Part shown: piece after piece, positions 1-8,323 of the stretch
How positions within the stretch are numbered: the first letter of the stretch is position 1
Layout: each line of letters opens with the position of its first letter
NCBI RefSeq assembly: GCF_003970695.1
Contig: NZ_CP034570.1
Location: 434,001-498,000, forward strand
Length of the DNA stretch: 64,000 bases
Origin: Maribacter sp. MJ134
Lineage (GTDB): Bacteria; Bacteroidota; Bacteroidia; Flavobacteriales; Flavobacteriaceae
Direction of reading: 5' to 3'
Position numbers and translations under genes: made by a program
The notes under the pieces: model-generated
The model's database searches: none
Told to the model about the DNA's origin: nothing
What the model saw: only the letters and a program-made list of their open reading frames with translations

Positions 1-2
1 GG

Positions 3-353
3 AACTTGAACGACGGAACATATTACTTTTACACGTCGGATAATTTCAAGAACTACATGTACACTATGGTCATAGCGGATAATGTTCTTAGAATTTTGGA
101 TACGGAAGAGCGTGTAAAGCCTTACTTTAGAAAGACAAAGAACAAGATTTACATGAACTTCCTAAACTTGGAAAAAACTCCTGTAGAGATTAAGGTTTAC
201 GATGCGGATTATAGATTGGTTTTTTCAGAAATTAGAAATGAAGAATTAATAGTAGAAAAAGCGTTTGATTTTTCAGATGCCTTTTCCGGTAGTTATACAG
301 TAGTAATTACGGATAGTACAGCTACCTATACAGAAGATTTTACAGTTGATTAA
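3..353 (+). CDS. Hypothetical protein, C-terminal fragment
   Basis: The reading frame is open to the left edge of the window (the first full codon is at 3), so the start lies outside. A TTG at position 6 could be read as a start but is probably internal. The visible ~116 residues look like a beta-rich C-terminal domain that ends in SGSYTVVITDSTATYTEDF, a style typical of small beta-sandwich domains at the end of exported Bacteroidetes proteins (DUF3244 or sorting-domain-like). That family placement is inference. A strong terminator hairpin follows 23 bases after the stop. No function can be assigned. Confidence 0.6.
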   Translation, partial: NLNDGTYYFYTSDNFKNYMYTMVIADNVLRILDTEERVKPYFRKTKNKIYMNFLNLEKTPVEIKVYDADYRLVFSEIRNEELIVEKAFDFSDAFSGSYTVVITDSTATYTEDFTVD

Positions 354-375
354 GTTAGGTTAAATTTCAAGGAAA

Positions 376-406
376 AGAGGGGACGGGCGCGTCCCCTCTT
401 TGTTTT
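376..406. terminator. Intrinsic terminator, probably bidirectional
   Basis: A perfect 10-bp stem AGAGGGGACG / CGTCCCCTCT with a GGCG loop is followed by TTTGTTTT. It lies between the partial gene on the + strand and the convergent DoxX gene on the - strand. The A-run on its left side would serve the - strand. Confidence 0.85.
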
Positions 407-407
407 A

Positions 408-773
408 TCAATATTTTAAATAAGAGAAAGCCCAAAACATGAGTGCGAACTGTAAGGGAATACGGAGCACTAAAATCCATCTAGGGATACCTGCTGCCTG
501 TTTTTCACCGGTAAGCATATAAACGTGCACAAGCAGAAAGATAAGGAGCATTGCTATAATACCGTAAATGGCAAAATTTTTAGTGGGTCTAAACAACAAG
601 GCTGCACCCAAGAACACTTCCGCTATTCCACTCCATAGTACCAAGGCCCTATGATTCGGTAAATACCTGGGCATGATTCTCAAATAAACTTTAGGTTTAA
701 TAAAATGCATCAGACCGGCAAATATATAGAGGGCGGCCATTACATATAAATGCCATGGAAAAGATATTTGCAT
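408..773 (-). CDS. DoxX-like small integral membrane protein
   Basis: A 121-residue protein with about four hydrophobic helices (residues ~7-25, 44-61, 68-87, 99-117) and the layout of the DoxX/DoxX-like family: an early FAGLMHFIKP segment and a polar PNHRALVLWSGIAE turn. Members are small membrane proteins of mostly unknown role, some tied to redox or quinone processes. Its start ATG overlaps the stop of the upstream MOSC gene by one base (TAATG), so the two are translated as a unit. The exact function is not known. Confidence 0.75.
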   Translation of the reverse strand: MQISFPWHLYVMAALYIFAGLMHFIKPKVYLRIMPRYLPNHRALVLWSGIAEVFLGAALLFRPTKNFAIYGIIAMLLIFLLVHVYMLTGEKQAAGIPRWILVLRIPLQFALMFWAFSYLKY

Positions 774-1405
774 TAAATGTATTTTTTAAATCGGTCCTTT
801 TTATACTGGGGAACCGCATCGTTATCCATGAACAGGGCCAAAAGTTCCTTATCTTTTTGTCTCGTAAACAGCAGCTCGTAAAAATTCTTTACGGTTAAGG
901 TATTTTCAGATTCTTTTACCAAGACCAAGGAATCCCCCGCAGTAACCGTTCCCTCTTCTAAAATCTTAACGTAGGTGCCGGGATGGTTATGCGCAATAAA
1001 TTGCCTTAATATTTCTTGTGTGCCAAAGCGAATACCCAATTTATAGCAGGGCTCTCTTGGTTGGGACACTTGTACCAAAGCAGAACCCAAACGATAGACA
1101 TTCCCTATCCTTATCTCATCTTCATCTAGACCTTGGACGGTAAGGTTTTCTCCGAACATGCCCCAGTCCCATTTTAATTTAGGATACAAATTTTTCCAGT
1201 AAGGATAGTAGTCTGCCGAAAAAAGATAGCAGGCCTTATTGATTCCTGCATGATGAACACGGTCTATTACGGTATCTCCCTTAACATCGTTCTTGGATAA
1301 ATACAGGGGTGCTTCCGTCGGGTATTTAAAAATACCGGTCTGTTCGTTTTTACCGTTCCATTCAACGGTGACCGCTTCTCCAATGTTTGTGGCAATGACC
1401 TTCAT
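773..1405 (-). CDS. MOSC domain-containing protein (YiiM-like)
   Basis: A 210-residue protein of the MOSC superfamily, the C-terminal domain of molybdenum-cofactor sulfurases and of YiiM-type proteins that bind molybdenum cofactor and reduce N-hydroxylated or metal-centred substrates. The YiiM-like signature is visible: HHAGINKACYLFSADYY near residue 51, GENLTVQGLDE near 86, and VSQPREPCYKLGIRF near 113 with the conserved cysteine likely to ligate the cofactor. It is first in a two-gene operon with the DoxX-like gene. The physiological substrate is unknown. Confidence 0.85.
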   Translation of the reverse strand: MKVIATNIGEAVTVEWNGKNEQTGIFKYPTEAPLYLSKNDVKGDTVIDRVHHAGINKACYLFSADYYPYWKNLYPKLKWDWGMFGENLTVQGLDEDEIRIGNVYRLGSALVQVSQPREPCYKLGIRFGTQEILRQFIAHNHPGTYVKILEEGTVTAGDSLVLVKESENTLTVKNFYELLFTRQKDKELLALFMDNDAVPQYKKDRFKKYI

Positions 1406-1475
1406 ACCGTGAAGATATAAAACCAGCCTCTATTTCAAAGGGGGTTTCAAATTATAATTTGATTAGTTATGATGA

Positions 1476-2852
1476 TTATTTAGTACTTAGCGAATCTACT
1501 CGTATATCGGCCGGTAGGGTAGTTCTATTGTCTTCAGGGAAATACCAAAATGGAATTGACACCCAATCTTCTGAAGCAATGGTATCGGTCTTAAATTTTT
1601 TGGTTTTAATCGAAAGTAAGTGTTTGCCCCTTTTGTAACCTATGAGGTCAATGAACATTTCTAGGTCTAATCTAGAATTGTCATTGGTTGTCAGCAATAA
1701 ATCACTCGCTACGGTTGCGCTATCAATTTGAAAATGAAACATTTCGTTGATGGTCTTTAGATACGTCTCCGTTTTGATTTTGGTAGTGTCTTTTTCCCTT
1801 GAAAACTTTATGAAATCGATACCTGTCTTGTATGTTCTCTCATCCGTTTCCGGTTTTAAAAGGGAATCATAAACAATAATATCATCTTCTATGAATTTAC
1901 GATAGGGAATGGTAATGTGTAGAAAGGGATCGGTAATGGTCTTTGATTGTATTGCTGTACTTCGCAAAAATTCTTTGTTCTTCGTGATCACATCTTTGTA
2001 ATTGCGTCTATTGGCAAATGCTGTGGATGAGCTTTCATTTGCGTCGAAAAAGTTACTCGGATTCATTTCTAAAGAAAAGAACAATACTAGAACGCCATAG
2101 ATTGGTATTAAGCTATATATGATTTTCTTTCCGAATTTATTGTCTAGCAAGTTATATAGGATAGGCCTATAAATGAAAGAGAGGGTAAGTACGCTAAAAA
2201 CCTTGTAGACGGGCATATACACTTTGGCCACGTCCCTAGAGCGCTTTACGATACCAGGAACTATAAAATCTATTATGGTAATAAGGTGTCCTATAATAAA
2301 TGCCGGAAATAAGGTAAAACCAAGAATAGCCTTGACCTCGAACGGCAGAAAATCATTTTCTGCTAAAAAGAACATGAAAAATAGAAATATGAGAAAGTTA
2401 AGTGATATGGCAATGGTAATAAAAGCGATTAAAAAGGTGACCCCAAAAAGAATACTGGAATAATTTTCCAAGTTGATGATGTATTTGTCAAATGAGCCAA
2501 TACGCTTTTTCAGATGTTTTTTAAATATATCGGCAATGTTTAGTTCGTCAAAATCGATATCGCCAGAGACAGACCGTATCCCAACTGCACCGATCCACAA
2601 TCCTCTCAAAAGAACGTGAAGTATAAGGTTGAAAATAGCAAGAATGCAGGTGATGTGTATGGTCTTAATGAAAATAGATTGAAAATTACTTCCTTCAAAG
2701 CTTTTAGCAACGGCAAATTCACGTAAAGGTTCCAAAGCGCTGAATAGACCAAAGATTGCAAAACCGGAGATTACCAGTTCTAATTGCCAACTTTGTACTT
2801 GCAGCTCATCTAATATCTCCTCGTATTTAATTCCACTTTTCTTGTCCTGCAT
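1476..2852 (-). CDS. Unknown multi-pass membrane protein
   Basis: I do not recognise this protein. From the chosen ATG (2852, protein beginning MQDKKSGIKYEEIL) it has 458 residues. A longer reading from ATG 2906 adds an N-terminus (MHITQFTHTF) that looks untranslated. The first ~275 residues hold about six hydrophobic helices, including long ones near residues 32-50, 66-86, 132-170 and 178-198. The last ~180 residues are polar and rich in Thr, Asp and Lys and likely fold as a soluble domain. It sits alone, downstream of the htpG terminator and on the same strand. Confidence 0.7.
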   Translation of the reverse strand: MQDKKSGIKYEEILDELQVQSWQLELVISGFAIFGLFSALEPLREFAVAKSFEGSNFQSIFIKTIHITCILAIFNLILHVLLRGLWIGAVGIRSVSGDIDFDELNIADIFKKHLKKRIGSFDKYIINLENYSSILFGVTFLIAFITIAISLNFLIFLFFMFFLAENDFLPFEVKAILGFTLFPAFIIGHLITIIDFIVPGIVKRSRDVAKVYMPVYKVFSVLTLSFIYRPILYNLLDNKFGKKIIYSLIPIYGVLVLFFSLEMNPSNFFDANESSSTAFANRRNYKDVITKNKEFLRSTAIQSKTITDPFLHITIPYRKFIEDDIIVYDSLLKPETDERTYKTGIDFIKFSREKDTTKIKTETYLKTINEMFHFQIDSATVASDLLLTTNDNSRLDLEMFIDLIGYKRGKHLLSIKTKKFKTDTIASEDWVSIPFWYFPEDNRTTLPADIRVDSLSTK

Positions 2853-2921
2853 CTGGTTGGTATGTATTGATAGAAGAAAAGTATGGGTAAATTGTGTAAT
2901 ATGCAATACGATATAAAGACA

Positions 2922-2952
2922 TAAAAAAACCGCTTCATGTAACTGAAGCGGT
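2922..2952 (-). terminator. Intrinsic terminator of htpG
   Basis: A perfect 9-bp stem ACCGCTTCA / TGAAGCGGT with a 6-base loop. On the minus strand it is followed by a run of seven Ts. It lies 27 bases past the htpG stop and ends transcription before the unknown membrane gene. Confidence 0.85.
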
Positions 2953-2978
2953 CTGTTATGCTCTAATTTAAAATGATT

Positions 2979-4868
2979 TTACTTCACCATCTCGTAACTG
3001 CGCTTTATAAACTCGGTAAGCTCGGCGCCCTTTAAAAGTCCTTTTGACAATCTTGCCAAATCCAGCGACTGATTAATTAAACGCTCTTTTTTCTTAGCGG
3101 TTTTTGTACTTAGTATTTCTCCCACCAATTCATGATTGGTGTTAACGATAAGGTTGTACATTTCTGGCATATTGCCCATACCGAACATACCACCACCACC
3201 GGTCTGCTGCATTTCTTTCATACGGCGCATAAACTCTGGTTCAGTGATAATAAAGGGAGAGGCGTCGCTATCCATAGCTTCCAGTTGCACGGTGTAGCTA
3301 CTTTTCTCGCCAATAACCTTTTCTAGTTCGGTTTTAAGCGTCTCCTTCTCCTCGTCGGATAATTTAGAGATCTGTGTTTCCTCTTTTTGAATGAGTTTAT
3401 CAATATGGTCAGCATCCACACGTGCAAAGGAAATTTTCTCTTTGGAGGTTTCCAGTTTTTGCAGTAGGTGACCAATGATAGGGGAGTCTAACAACAAAAC
3501 TTCGTAACCTTTAGCCTTGGCGGCTTCAATGTAACTATGTTGTGCTTCCTTATCCGAAGCGTAAAGAATAACGGTCTTATCATCCTTATCTGTCTGAGAC
3601 CCCTTAATTTTTTCCTGAAGTTCTTCAAAAGTGAAAAAAGTACCGTCTACGGTGGGGTAAAGTGCAAATTTGTCCGCTTTTTCAAAGAACTTGTCCTCTG
3701 ATAGCATACCGTATTCGATTACGATTTTAATATCGTTCCATTTTGCCTCAAAATCCTCACGATTGTTTTTGAACAAAGAGCTCAACTTATCAGCAACTTT
3801 ACGTGTAATGTAAGATGAAATCTTTTTCACGGCGCCGTCTGCCTGTAAATAAGAACGAGATACGTTCAAAGGAATATCCGGAGAATCGATAACACCGCGC
3901 AGCATGGTCAAAAACTCTGGTACAATGCCTTCTACGTTGTCGGTAACGAATACCTGATTTTGATAGAGTTGAATTCTATCTTTCTGAACGTTAAGGTCAT
4001 TGGTGAGCTTTGGAAAATATAAAATCCCCGTTAGGTTAAATGGATAGTCAACATTTAGATGAATGTTGAATAAAGGCTCCTCAAATTGCATGGGGTACAT
4101 CTCCCTGTAAAAATCCTTGTAATCCTGTTCCTTTAGATCCGCAGGTTGTTTGGTCCACGCCGGATTAGGATTGTTGATAATATTATCCACTTCTTTAGTA
4201 GGAGCAGGGTCTTCTTCTTTTGCACCTTCTGGTTTTGGCAAGGTTTCGGTTTTCATTCCGAACTTAATGGGAACTGGCATGAACTTGTTGTATTTTTTCA
4301 ACAGTTCCGTAATGCGATGCTCCTCCAGAAACTCGGTAGAATCCTCGGCAATATGAAGGATGATTTCTGTTCCCCTGGTTTCTTTTTTCGATTTTTTGGT
4401 CGTGAATTTAGGAGAACCGTCACAAGTCCAGTGAACGGCCGGTTCATCCTTAAAACTTTTGGTTATAATCTCAACTTTCTCCGCTACCATGAAGGCAGAG
4501 TAAAAACCTAGACCAAAGTGACCTATAATGCCTGCATCTTTGGCAGAATCTTCATACTTGTTTAAAAACTCCTCTGCTCCGGAAAAGGCAACTTCGTTAA
4601 TGTATTTCTTCACTTCTTCTTCCGTCATCCCAAGACCTTGGTCAATCACATGAAGTTTCTTGCCCTCCTTATCGACCTTTACCTCAATGATGGGGTTGCC
4701 GTAATCTACTTTGGCCTCTCCAATAGAAGTTAGGTGTTTAAGTTTTAGGGTTGCATCCGTTGCATTGGATATTAACTCCCTGAGAAAAATTTCATGATCG
4801 CTGTACAAGAATTTCTTAATAAGCGGAAATATGTTGTCTACCGAAACATTTATTTTACCTGTAGCCAT
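2979..4868 (-). CDS. htpG: Molecular chaperone HtpG (Hsp90 family)
   Basis: A 629-residue ATP-dependent cytosolic chaperone, full length for the family. The GHKL ATPase domain is intact: ELISNATDA (helix I with the catalytic Glu/Asn), DQGLGMT, GHFGLGFYSAFMVA (lid) and GTEI. The middle domain (LPLNVSRSYLQ-type segment, here DIPLNVSRSYLQAD) and the C-terminal dimerisation domain follow. It is a single gene with its own terminator. The long upstream region contains TGTTAAACTT on the coding strand about 95 bases before the start, a motif shared with the fasciclin genes. That this is a stress promoter is inference. Confidence 0.97.
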   Translation of the reverse strand: MATGKINVSVDNIFPLIKKFLYSDHEIFLRELISNATDATLKLKHLTSIGEAKVDYGNPIIEVKVDKEGKKLHVIDQGLGMTEEEVKKYINEVAFSGAEEFLNKYEDSAKDAGIIGHFGLGFYSAFMVAEKVEIITKSFKDEPAVHWTCDGSPKFTTKKSKKETRGTEIILHIAEDSTEFLEEHRITELLKKYNKFMPVPIKFGMKTETLPKPEGAKEEDPAPTKEVDNIINNPNPAWTKQPADLKEQDYKDFYREMYPMQFEEPLFNIHLNVDYPFNLTGILYFPKLTNDLNVQKDRIQLYQNQVFVTDNVEGIVPEFLTMLRGVIDSPDIPLNVSRSYLQADGAVKKISSYITRKVADKLSSLFKNNREDFEAKWNDIKIVIEYGMLSEDKFFEKADKFALYPTVDGTFFTFEELQEKIKGSQTDKDDKTVILYASDKEAQHSYIEAAKAKGYEVLLLDSPIIGHLLQKLETSKEKISFARVDADHIDKLIQKEETQISKLSDEEKETLKTELEKVIGEKSSYTVQLEAMDSDASPFIITEPEFMRRMKEMQQTGGGGMFGMGNMPEMYNLIVNTNHELVGEILSTKTAKKKERLINQSLDLARLSKGLLKGAELTEFIKRSYEMVK

Positions 4869-4960
4869 AATTCAATTGTATTTTAAATTTTACCATTACC
4901 TATTGTCAAAAAAAATACCACACTACAGAACGATGACAAACTGACATAGTATGGCGTAAA

Positions 4961-4970
4961 AAGTTTAACA
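4961..4970 (-). promoter_or_regulatory. TGTTAAACTT motif upstream of htpG
   Basis: On the minus strand the sequence reads TGTTAAACTT, 92 bases before the htpG ATG. The identical 10-mer occurs upstream of both fasciclin genes and in the intergenic region at 8664-8673. Use as a -33-type promoter box or a regulator site is inferred from recurrence and placement only. Confidence 0.35.
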
Positions 4971-5012
4971 AAATTTTCTGTTTAATTTTTTTTAATAAAA
5001 GTTAAACAATGC

Positions 5013-5020
5013 TATATTTG
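5013..5020 (+). promoter_or_regulatory. -7 box TATATTTG of the small-RNA-like element
   Basis: A perfect match to the Bacteroidetes TAnnTTTG -7 element, placed 4 bases before the first stem of the element at 5025-5135. No gene start lies close downstream other than the element itself. Confidence 0.65.
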
Positions 5021-5024
5021 TAAT

Positions 5025-5135
5025 GTGATTAGAAAAGAATTGCTATGAAAAAGATTCTAAAAGTATAATCACGTTATGATTATTTATTGGTTAGGTTGTT
5101 AGAAAACGTGCTTTCAGTGAAAGCACGTTTTTGTT
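5025..5135 (+). ncRNA. Putative small RNA, copy 1 (ATTGCTATGAAAAA family)
   Basis: A short self-terminated transcription unit in the htpG/TetR divergent gap. Reading 5' to 3': stem arm GTGATTA (5025-5031), the core GAATTGCTATGAAAAAG in the loop, closing arm TAATCAC (5066-5072), a TTGGTTAGGTTG stretch (~5088-5099), then a strong terminator hairpin (5103-5131). A perfect -7 box sits just upstream. Two other copies at 37950-38058 and 38104-38205 share the core, the TTGGTT-rich stretch and the terminal hairpin, while the stem sequences differ but still pair. A 7-residue ORF (5045-5068) starts in the core but is not conserved between copies. Function unknown. Confidence 0.55.
5103..5133 (+). terminator. 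Terminator of small-RNA copy 1
   Basis: An 11-13-bp stem AAAACGTGCTTTC / GAAAGCACGTTTT with a 3-base loop and following Ts. Confidence 0.85.
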
Positions 5136-5210
5136 AAATGATACCTAAACTTTATCAGACCTGTTTTTATTTAAGACAGGTGTCGTAAATTGAGTAATAA
5201 AAACACAGCT

Positions 5211-5864
5211 ATGGCTACCAAAGCAAAAAAGATAACCGAGGATATCATTATTACCAAGTATATGGAGTACGTGCTGGAGCACGAGAAGACTCCTAAATCC
5301 ATTTATAAATTCTGTAAGGCCAACGGTATCAAGGAAGAAGATTTTTATCTCTTTTTTGGTTCTTTGGAAAGACTACAAAAGGGGATATGGGAAAAGTTCT
5401 TCACCAATACCATGAATCTTATGCAGAAGAATAAGGAATACGAGGGATTCAGTAACAAGGACAAAATGCTGACTTTCTTCTATACCTTTTTTGAAATGAT
5501 GACGCTGAACAGAAGTTATGTTCTTTTTGTGCTAGGTCAAGAGAAAAATTCTTTGAAAAACCTAGAACGGTTAAAAGGGCTTCGAAAGCATGTAAAGGGT
5601 TTTGCAAAAGATTTAATTGAAGATGGCAATGCCGAGAAAAACTTTAAAATAACGAAGCATAACCCGCAATTATTCTCCGAAGGAGCGTGGTTGCAGTTCC
5701 TATTTATATTAAAGTTTTGGATGAACGATGATTCGGCCAGATTTGAGAAAACCGATATGGCCATTGAAAAATCCGTCAATACCATTTTTGACCTTTTTGA
5801 TAACACCCCGTTAGAAAATATCGTTGACTTCGGTAAATTTCTTTACAAAGAAACTTTTGCTTAA
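5211..5864 (+). CDS. TetR/AcrR-like transcriptional regulator
   Basis: A 217-residue protein from ATG 5211. A TTG at 5190 would add seven residues and is less likely. The N-terminal ~50 residues resemble a TetR helix-turn-helix (SIYKFCKANGIKEEDFYLFFGSLERL, matching the TetR pattern of recognition helix followed by Y-F-x-S/K-E-L). The remainder is helical, as in TetR ligand domains. It is directly followed by an ABC1-kinase gene 20 bases later, and the pair is likely one operon. The palindrome ACCTGT...ACAGGT at 5158-5181 upstream could be an autoregulatory operator (inference). Ligand and targets unknown. Confidence 0.7.
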   Translation: MATKAKKITEDIIITKYMEYVLEHEKTPKSIYKFCKANGIKEEDFYLFFGSLERLQKGIWEKFFTNTMNLMQKNKEYEGFSNKDKMLTFFYTFFEMMTLNRSYVLFVLGQEKNSLKNLERLKGLRKHVKGFAKDLIEDGNAEKNFKITKHNPQLFSEGAWLQFLFILKFWMNDDSARFEKTDMAIEKSVNTIFDLFDNTPLENIVDFGKFLYKETFA

Positions 5865-5884
5865 ACTTTAAAGTACACAGACTA

Positions 5885-7195
5885 TTGAAGACACTTGATA
5901 AAATACCTACAGGGAAAATTGAAAGAGCCAGTAAGCTTGTTAAAACGGGTGTTAAGATAGGCGGCAACTACGCCAAATACTACAGCAAAAAACTTATCAA
6001 TTCAGAAACTACCAAGGATGAACTGAACGAGGATAATGCGGAGGATATCTATGACGGATTAAAGAGTCTTAAGGGTAGTGCGCTAAAAGTGGCGCAGATG
6101 CTTAGTATGGAAAAGAATCTGCTACCTAATGCCTACGTAGAGAAGTTTTCGCTTTCGCAATTTTCCGTACCGCCATTATCTGCTCCTTTGGTAAGGAAAA
6201 CGTTTAAAAATTACCAAGGGGAATTTCCCGAAGAGGTTTTTGACACATTCGAAAAAAATTCTATTAACGCTGCTAGTATCGGTCAAGTGCACAAAGCTAC
6301 CAAAGATGGGAAAGAGTTGGCGGTTAAAATTCAATATCCCGGGGTTGCCAAAAGCATTAGTAGTGACTTGGCTTTGGTGAAACCAATAGCCATACGCATG
6401 TTTAATCTGAAAGGTAAAGACTCCGACAAGTATTTTAGAGAAGTCGAGGATAAGTTAATAGAAGAAACCAATTATCTTTTAGAAATCAAACAAAGTAAAG
6501 AAATTACCGAAGCTTGTAGCGCTATCAAGGGCCTACGTTTTCCTAAATATTACGAAAATTTATCCAGTGAGCGGATCATTACTATGGATTGGATGACCGG
6601 AGTACACCTAAGTGAATTTGCCAAAACGGATTTTTCGCAGGAACTGGGTAATAAGTTGGGGCAGACACTTTGGGATTTTTATATGTTTCAAATCCATGGG
6701 CTCAGAAAAGTGCACGCGGACCCACATCCTGGAAATTTTTTGATAAATAAAGAGGAAGAATTAATAGCTATCGATTTCGGATGTATTAAAGAGGTGCCAG
6801 ATTCTTTTTATGTTCCCTATTTTGAACTGGCTAAAAAGGACAATATTTCCAATGATACGGTATTTACGCAAAAATTATACGAGTTAGAAATTCTAATCCC
6901 TGCGGATACCAGAGAAGAAATAAAATTTTTTAAAGAGCTTTTTCATGAAATGCTGAGTCTTTTCACTTCTCCCTTTCACGAAGAAACATTTGATTTTGGT
7001 AATGGGGATTTCTGGAACAAGATTGCAGCATTGAGCGAACATTACGCTTCCGATAAGGAGATTAGGAAAATGAATGGCAATAGAGGCTCTAAACATTTCC
7101 TCTATATGAACAGAACGTTTTTTGGCCTTTATAATTTACTACATGACCTTAAGGCAAACATTAAAGTGAATAACTATAAGCAGTACCTTTCTTAA
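5885..7195 (+). CDS. ABC1/AarF/UbiB-family atypical kinase
   Basis: A 436-residue member of the ABC1 (AarF/UbiB/COQ8) family of protein-kinase-like ATPases, linked in other organisms to isoprenoid-quinone homeostasis. Family motifs are visible: the KxGQ-like KGSALKVAQMLSME segment (~58-75), the NAASIGQVHKA loop replacing the glycine-rich loop (~125-136), AVKIQYPGV with the ATP-binding Lys, EVEDKLIEETNY, the catalytic loop VHADPHPGNF and the metal-binding IDFG. There is no ATG before the conserved region, so the TTG at 5885 is the likely start. It follows the TetR-like gene by 20 bases. Confidence 0.9.
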   Translation: MKTLDKIPTGKIERASKLVKTGVKIGGNYAKYYSKKLINSETTKDELNEDNAEDIYDGLKSLKGSALKVAQMLSMEKNLLPNAYVEKFSLSQFSVPPLSAPLVRKTFKNYQGEFPEEVFDTFEKNSINAASIGQVHKATKDGKELAVKIQYPGVAKSISSDLALVKPIAIRMFNLKGKDSDKYFREVEDKLIEETNYLLEIKQSKEITEACSAIKGLRFPKYYENLSSERIITMDWMTGVHLSEFAKTDFSQELGNKLGQTLWDFYMFQIHGLRKVHADPHPGNFLINKEEELIAIDFGCIKEVPDSFYVPYFELAKKDNISNDTVFTQKLYELEILIPADTREEIKFFKELFHEMLSLFTSPFHEETFDFGNGDFWNKIAALSEHYASDKEIRKMNGNRGSKHFLYMNRTFFGLYNLLHDLKANIKVNNYKQYLS

Positions 7196-7284
7196 GAAAC
7201 GTCGTACGCGTTAAATTCTCCCTGCTCGGGAATTGTTGGTTATATTGCAGTACGATTTAGAACAATTACTAAAAAAACTTTCTT

Positions 7285-8295
7285 ATGTATAATTCTAAAA
7301 TTACAGGTTTAGGCTACTATGTTCCGGAGAATGTGGTAACAAACGATGACTTGTCCAAAGTAATGGACACCAATGACGCATGGATTCAAGAAAGAACGGG
7401 AATTAAAGAAAGAAGACACGTTGTAAAGGGTAGTGAAGACACCACAACGACAATGGGTGTAAAAGCTGCAAAGATCGCTATAGAGCGGGCAGGAATAGAT
7501 AAGAACGATATTGATTTTATCGTCTTTGCCACACTGAGTCCAGATTATTATTTTCCTGGGCCTGGAGTTTTGGTTCAAAGAGATTTGGGCATCGATACCG
7601 TTGGCGCCTTGGACGTACGCAATCAATGCTCCGGATTTATATATGGTATCTCGGTAGCGGACCAGTATATAAAAAGTGGCATGTACAAGAACATCCTGGT
7701 TATTGGGTCAGAACTTCATTCCCACGGTTTAGATATGTCAACCAGAGGTAGAGGTGTATCGGTTATTTTTGGTGATGGTGCCGGAGCGGCCGTGCTTAGT
7801 AGAGAAGAAGATACGACCAAAGGTATTTTATCCACACATTTACATTCTGAGGGGCAACATGCAGAAGAACTTAGTCTTATAGCTCCGGGAATGGGTAAAA
7901 GATGGGTCACGGATATCATAGATGAAAACGACCCCAATGACGAATCTTATTTTCCATATATGAACGGCCAATTTGTATTTAAGAATGCAGTCGTTCGTTT
8001 TAGCGAAGTTATTATGGAAGGATTAGGAAAAAACGAATTATTGCCAACGGATATTGATCTGCTGGTGCCGCATCAAGCTAATTTGAGAATTTCGCAGTTC
8101 ATTCAAAAGAAGTTTGGGCTTACCGATGATCAAGTATTCAACAATATAATGAAGTACGGTAATACCACAGCGGCCTCAATTCCTATAGCGCTTACGGAGG
8201 CTTGGGAATCTGGGCAGGTTAATTCTGGTGACCTTGTGGTCTTGGCCGCTTTTGGAAGCGGTTTCACTTGGGGTAGCGCCATAATTAGATGGTAA
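7285..8295 (+). CDS. fabH: 3-oxoacyl-ACP synthase III (KAS III)
   Basis: A 336-residue thiolase-fold enzyme that condenses an acyl-CoA with malonyl-ACP to start fatty-acid (or related) chain synthesis. The catalytic triad is present: Cys115 in NQCSGF, His263 in VPHQANLR and Asn293 in YGNTTAAS. The substrate-pocket segment DAWIQERTGI is typical of FabH. Flavobacteria often carry several KAS III paralogues, and this one stands alone rather than beside plsX/rpmF, so it could be a paralogue for branched or special starters. A terminator follows 8 bases after the stop. TATATTGC at 7241 is a near -7 box. Confidence 0.88.
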   Translation: MYNSKITGLGYYVPENVVTNDDLSKVMDTNDAWIQERTGIKERRHVVKGSEDTTTTMGVKAAKIAIERAGIDKNDIDFIVFATLSPDYYFPGPGVLVQRDLGIDTVGALDVRNQCSGFIYGISVADQYIKSGMYKNILVIGSELHSHGLDMSTRGRGVSVIFGDGAGAAVLSREEDTTKGILSTHLHSEGQHAEELSLIAPGMGKRWVTDIIDENDPNDESYFPYMNGQFVFKNAVVRFSEVIMEGLGKNELLPTDIDLLVPHQANLRISQFIQKKFGLTDDQVFNNIMKYGNTTAASIPIALTEAWESGQVNSGDLVVLAAFGSGFTWGSAIIRW

Positions 8296-8300
8296 ATAAA

Positions 8301-8323
8301 AACCCGTGACACTGTCACGGGTT
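8301..8323. terminator. Bidirectional terminator after fabH
   Basis: A perfect 10-bp stem AACCCGTGAC / GTCACGGGTT with a 3-base loop. On the + strand it ends fabH. On the - strand the A-run at 8295-8302 becomes a T-run, so it could also end a minus-strand transcript from the 8.3-8.5 kb gap. Confidence 0.8.

Noticed and set aside
5045-5068. Seven-residue ORF MKKILKV in small-RNA copy 1 as a leader peptide
   Set aside because: The equivalent frame is a different 8-codon ORF in copy 2 and runs open through the terminator in copy 3, and no gene follows the terminators to be attenuated.
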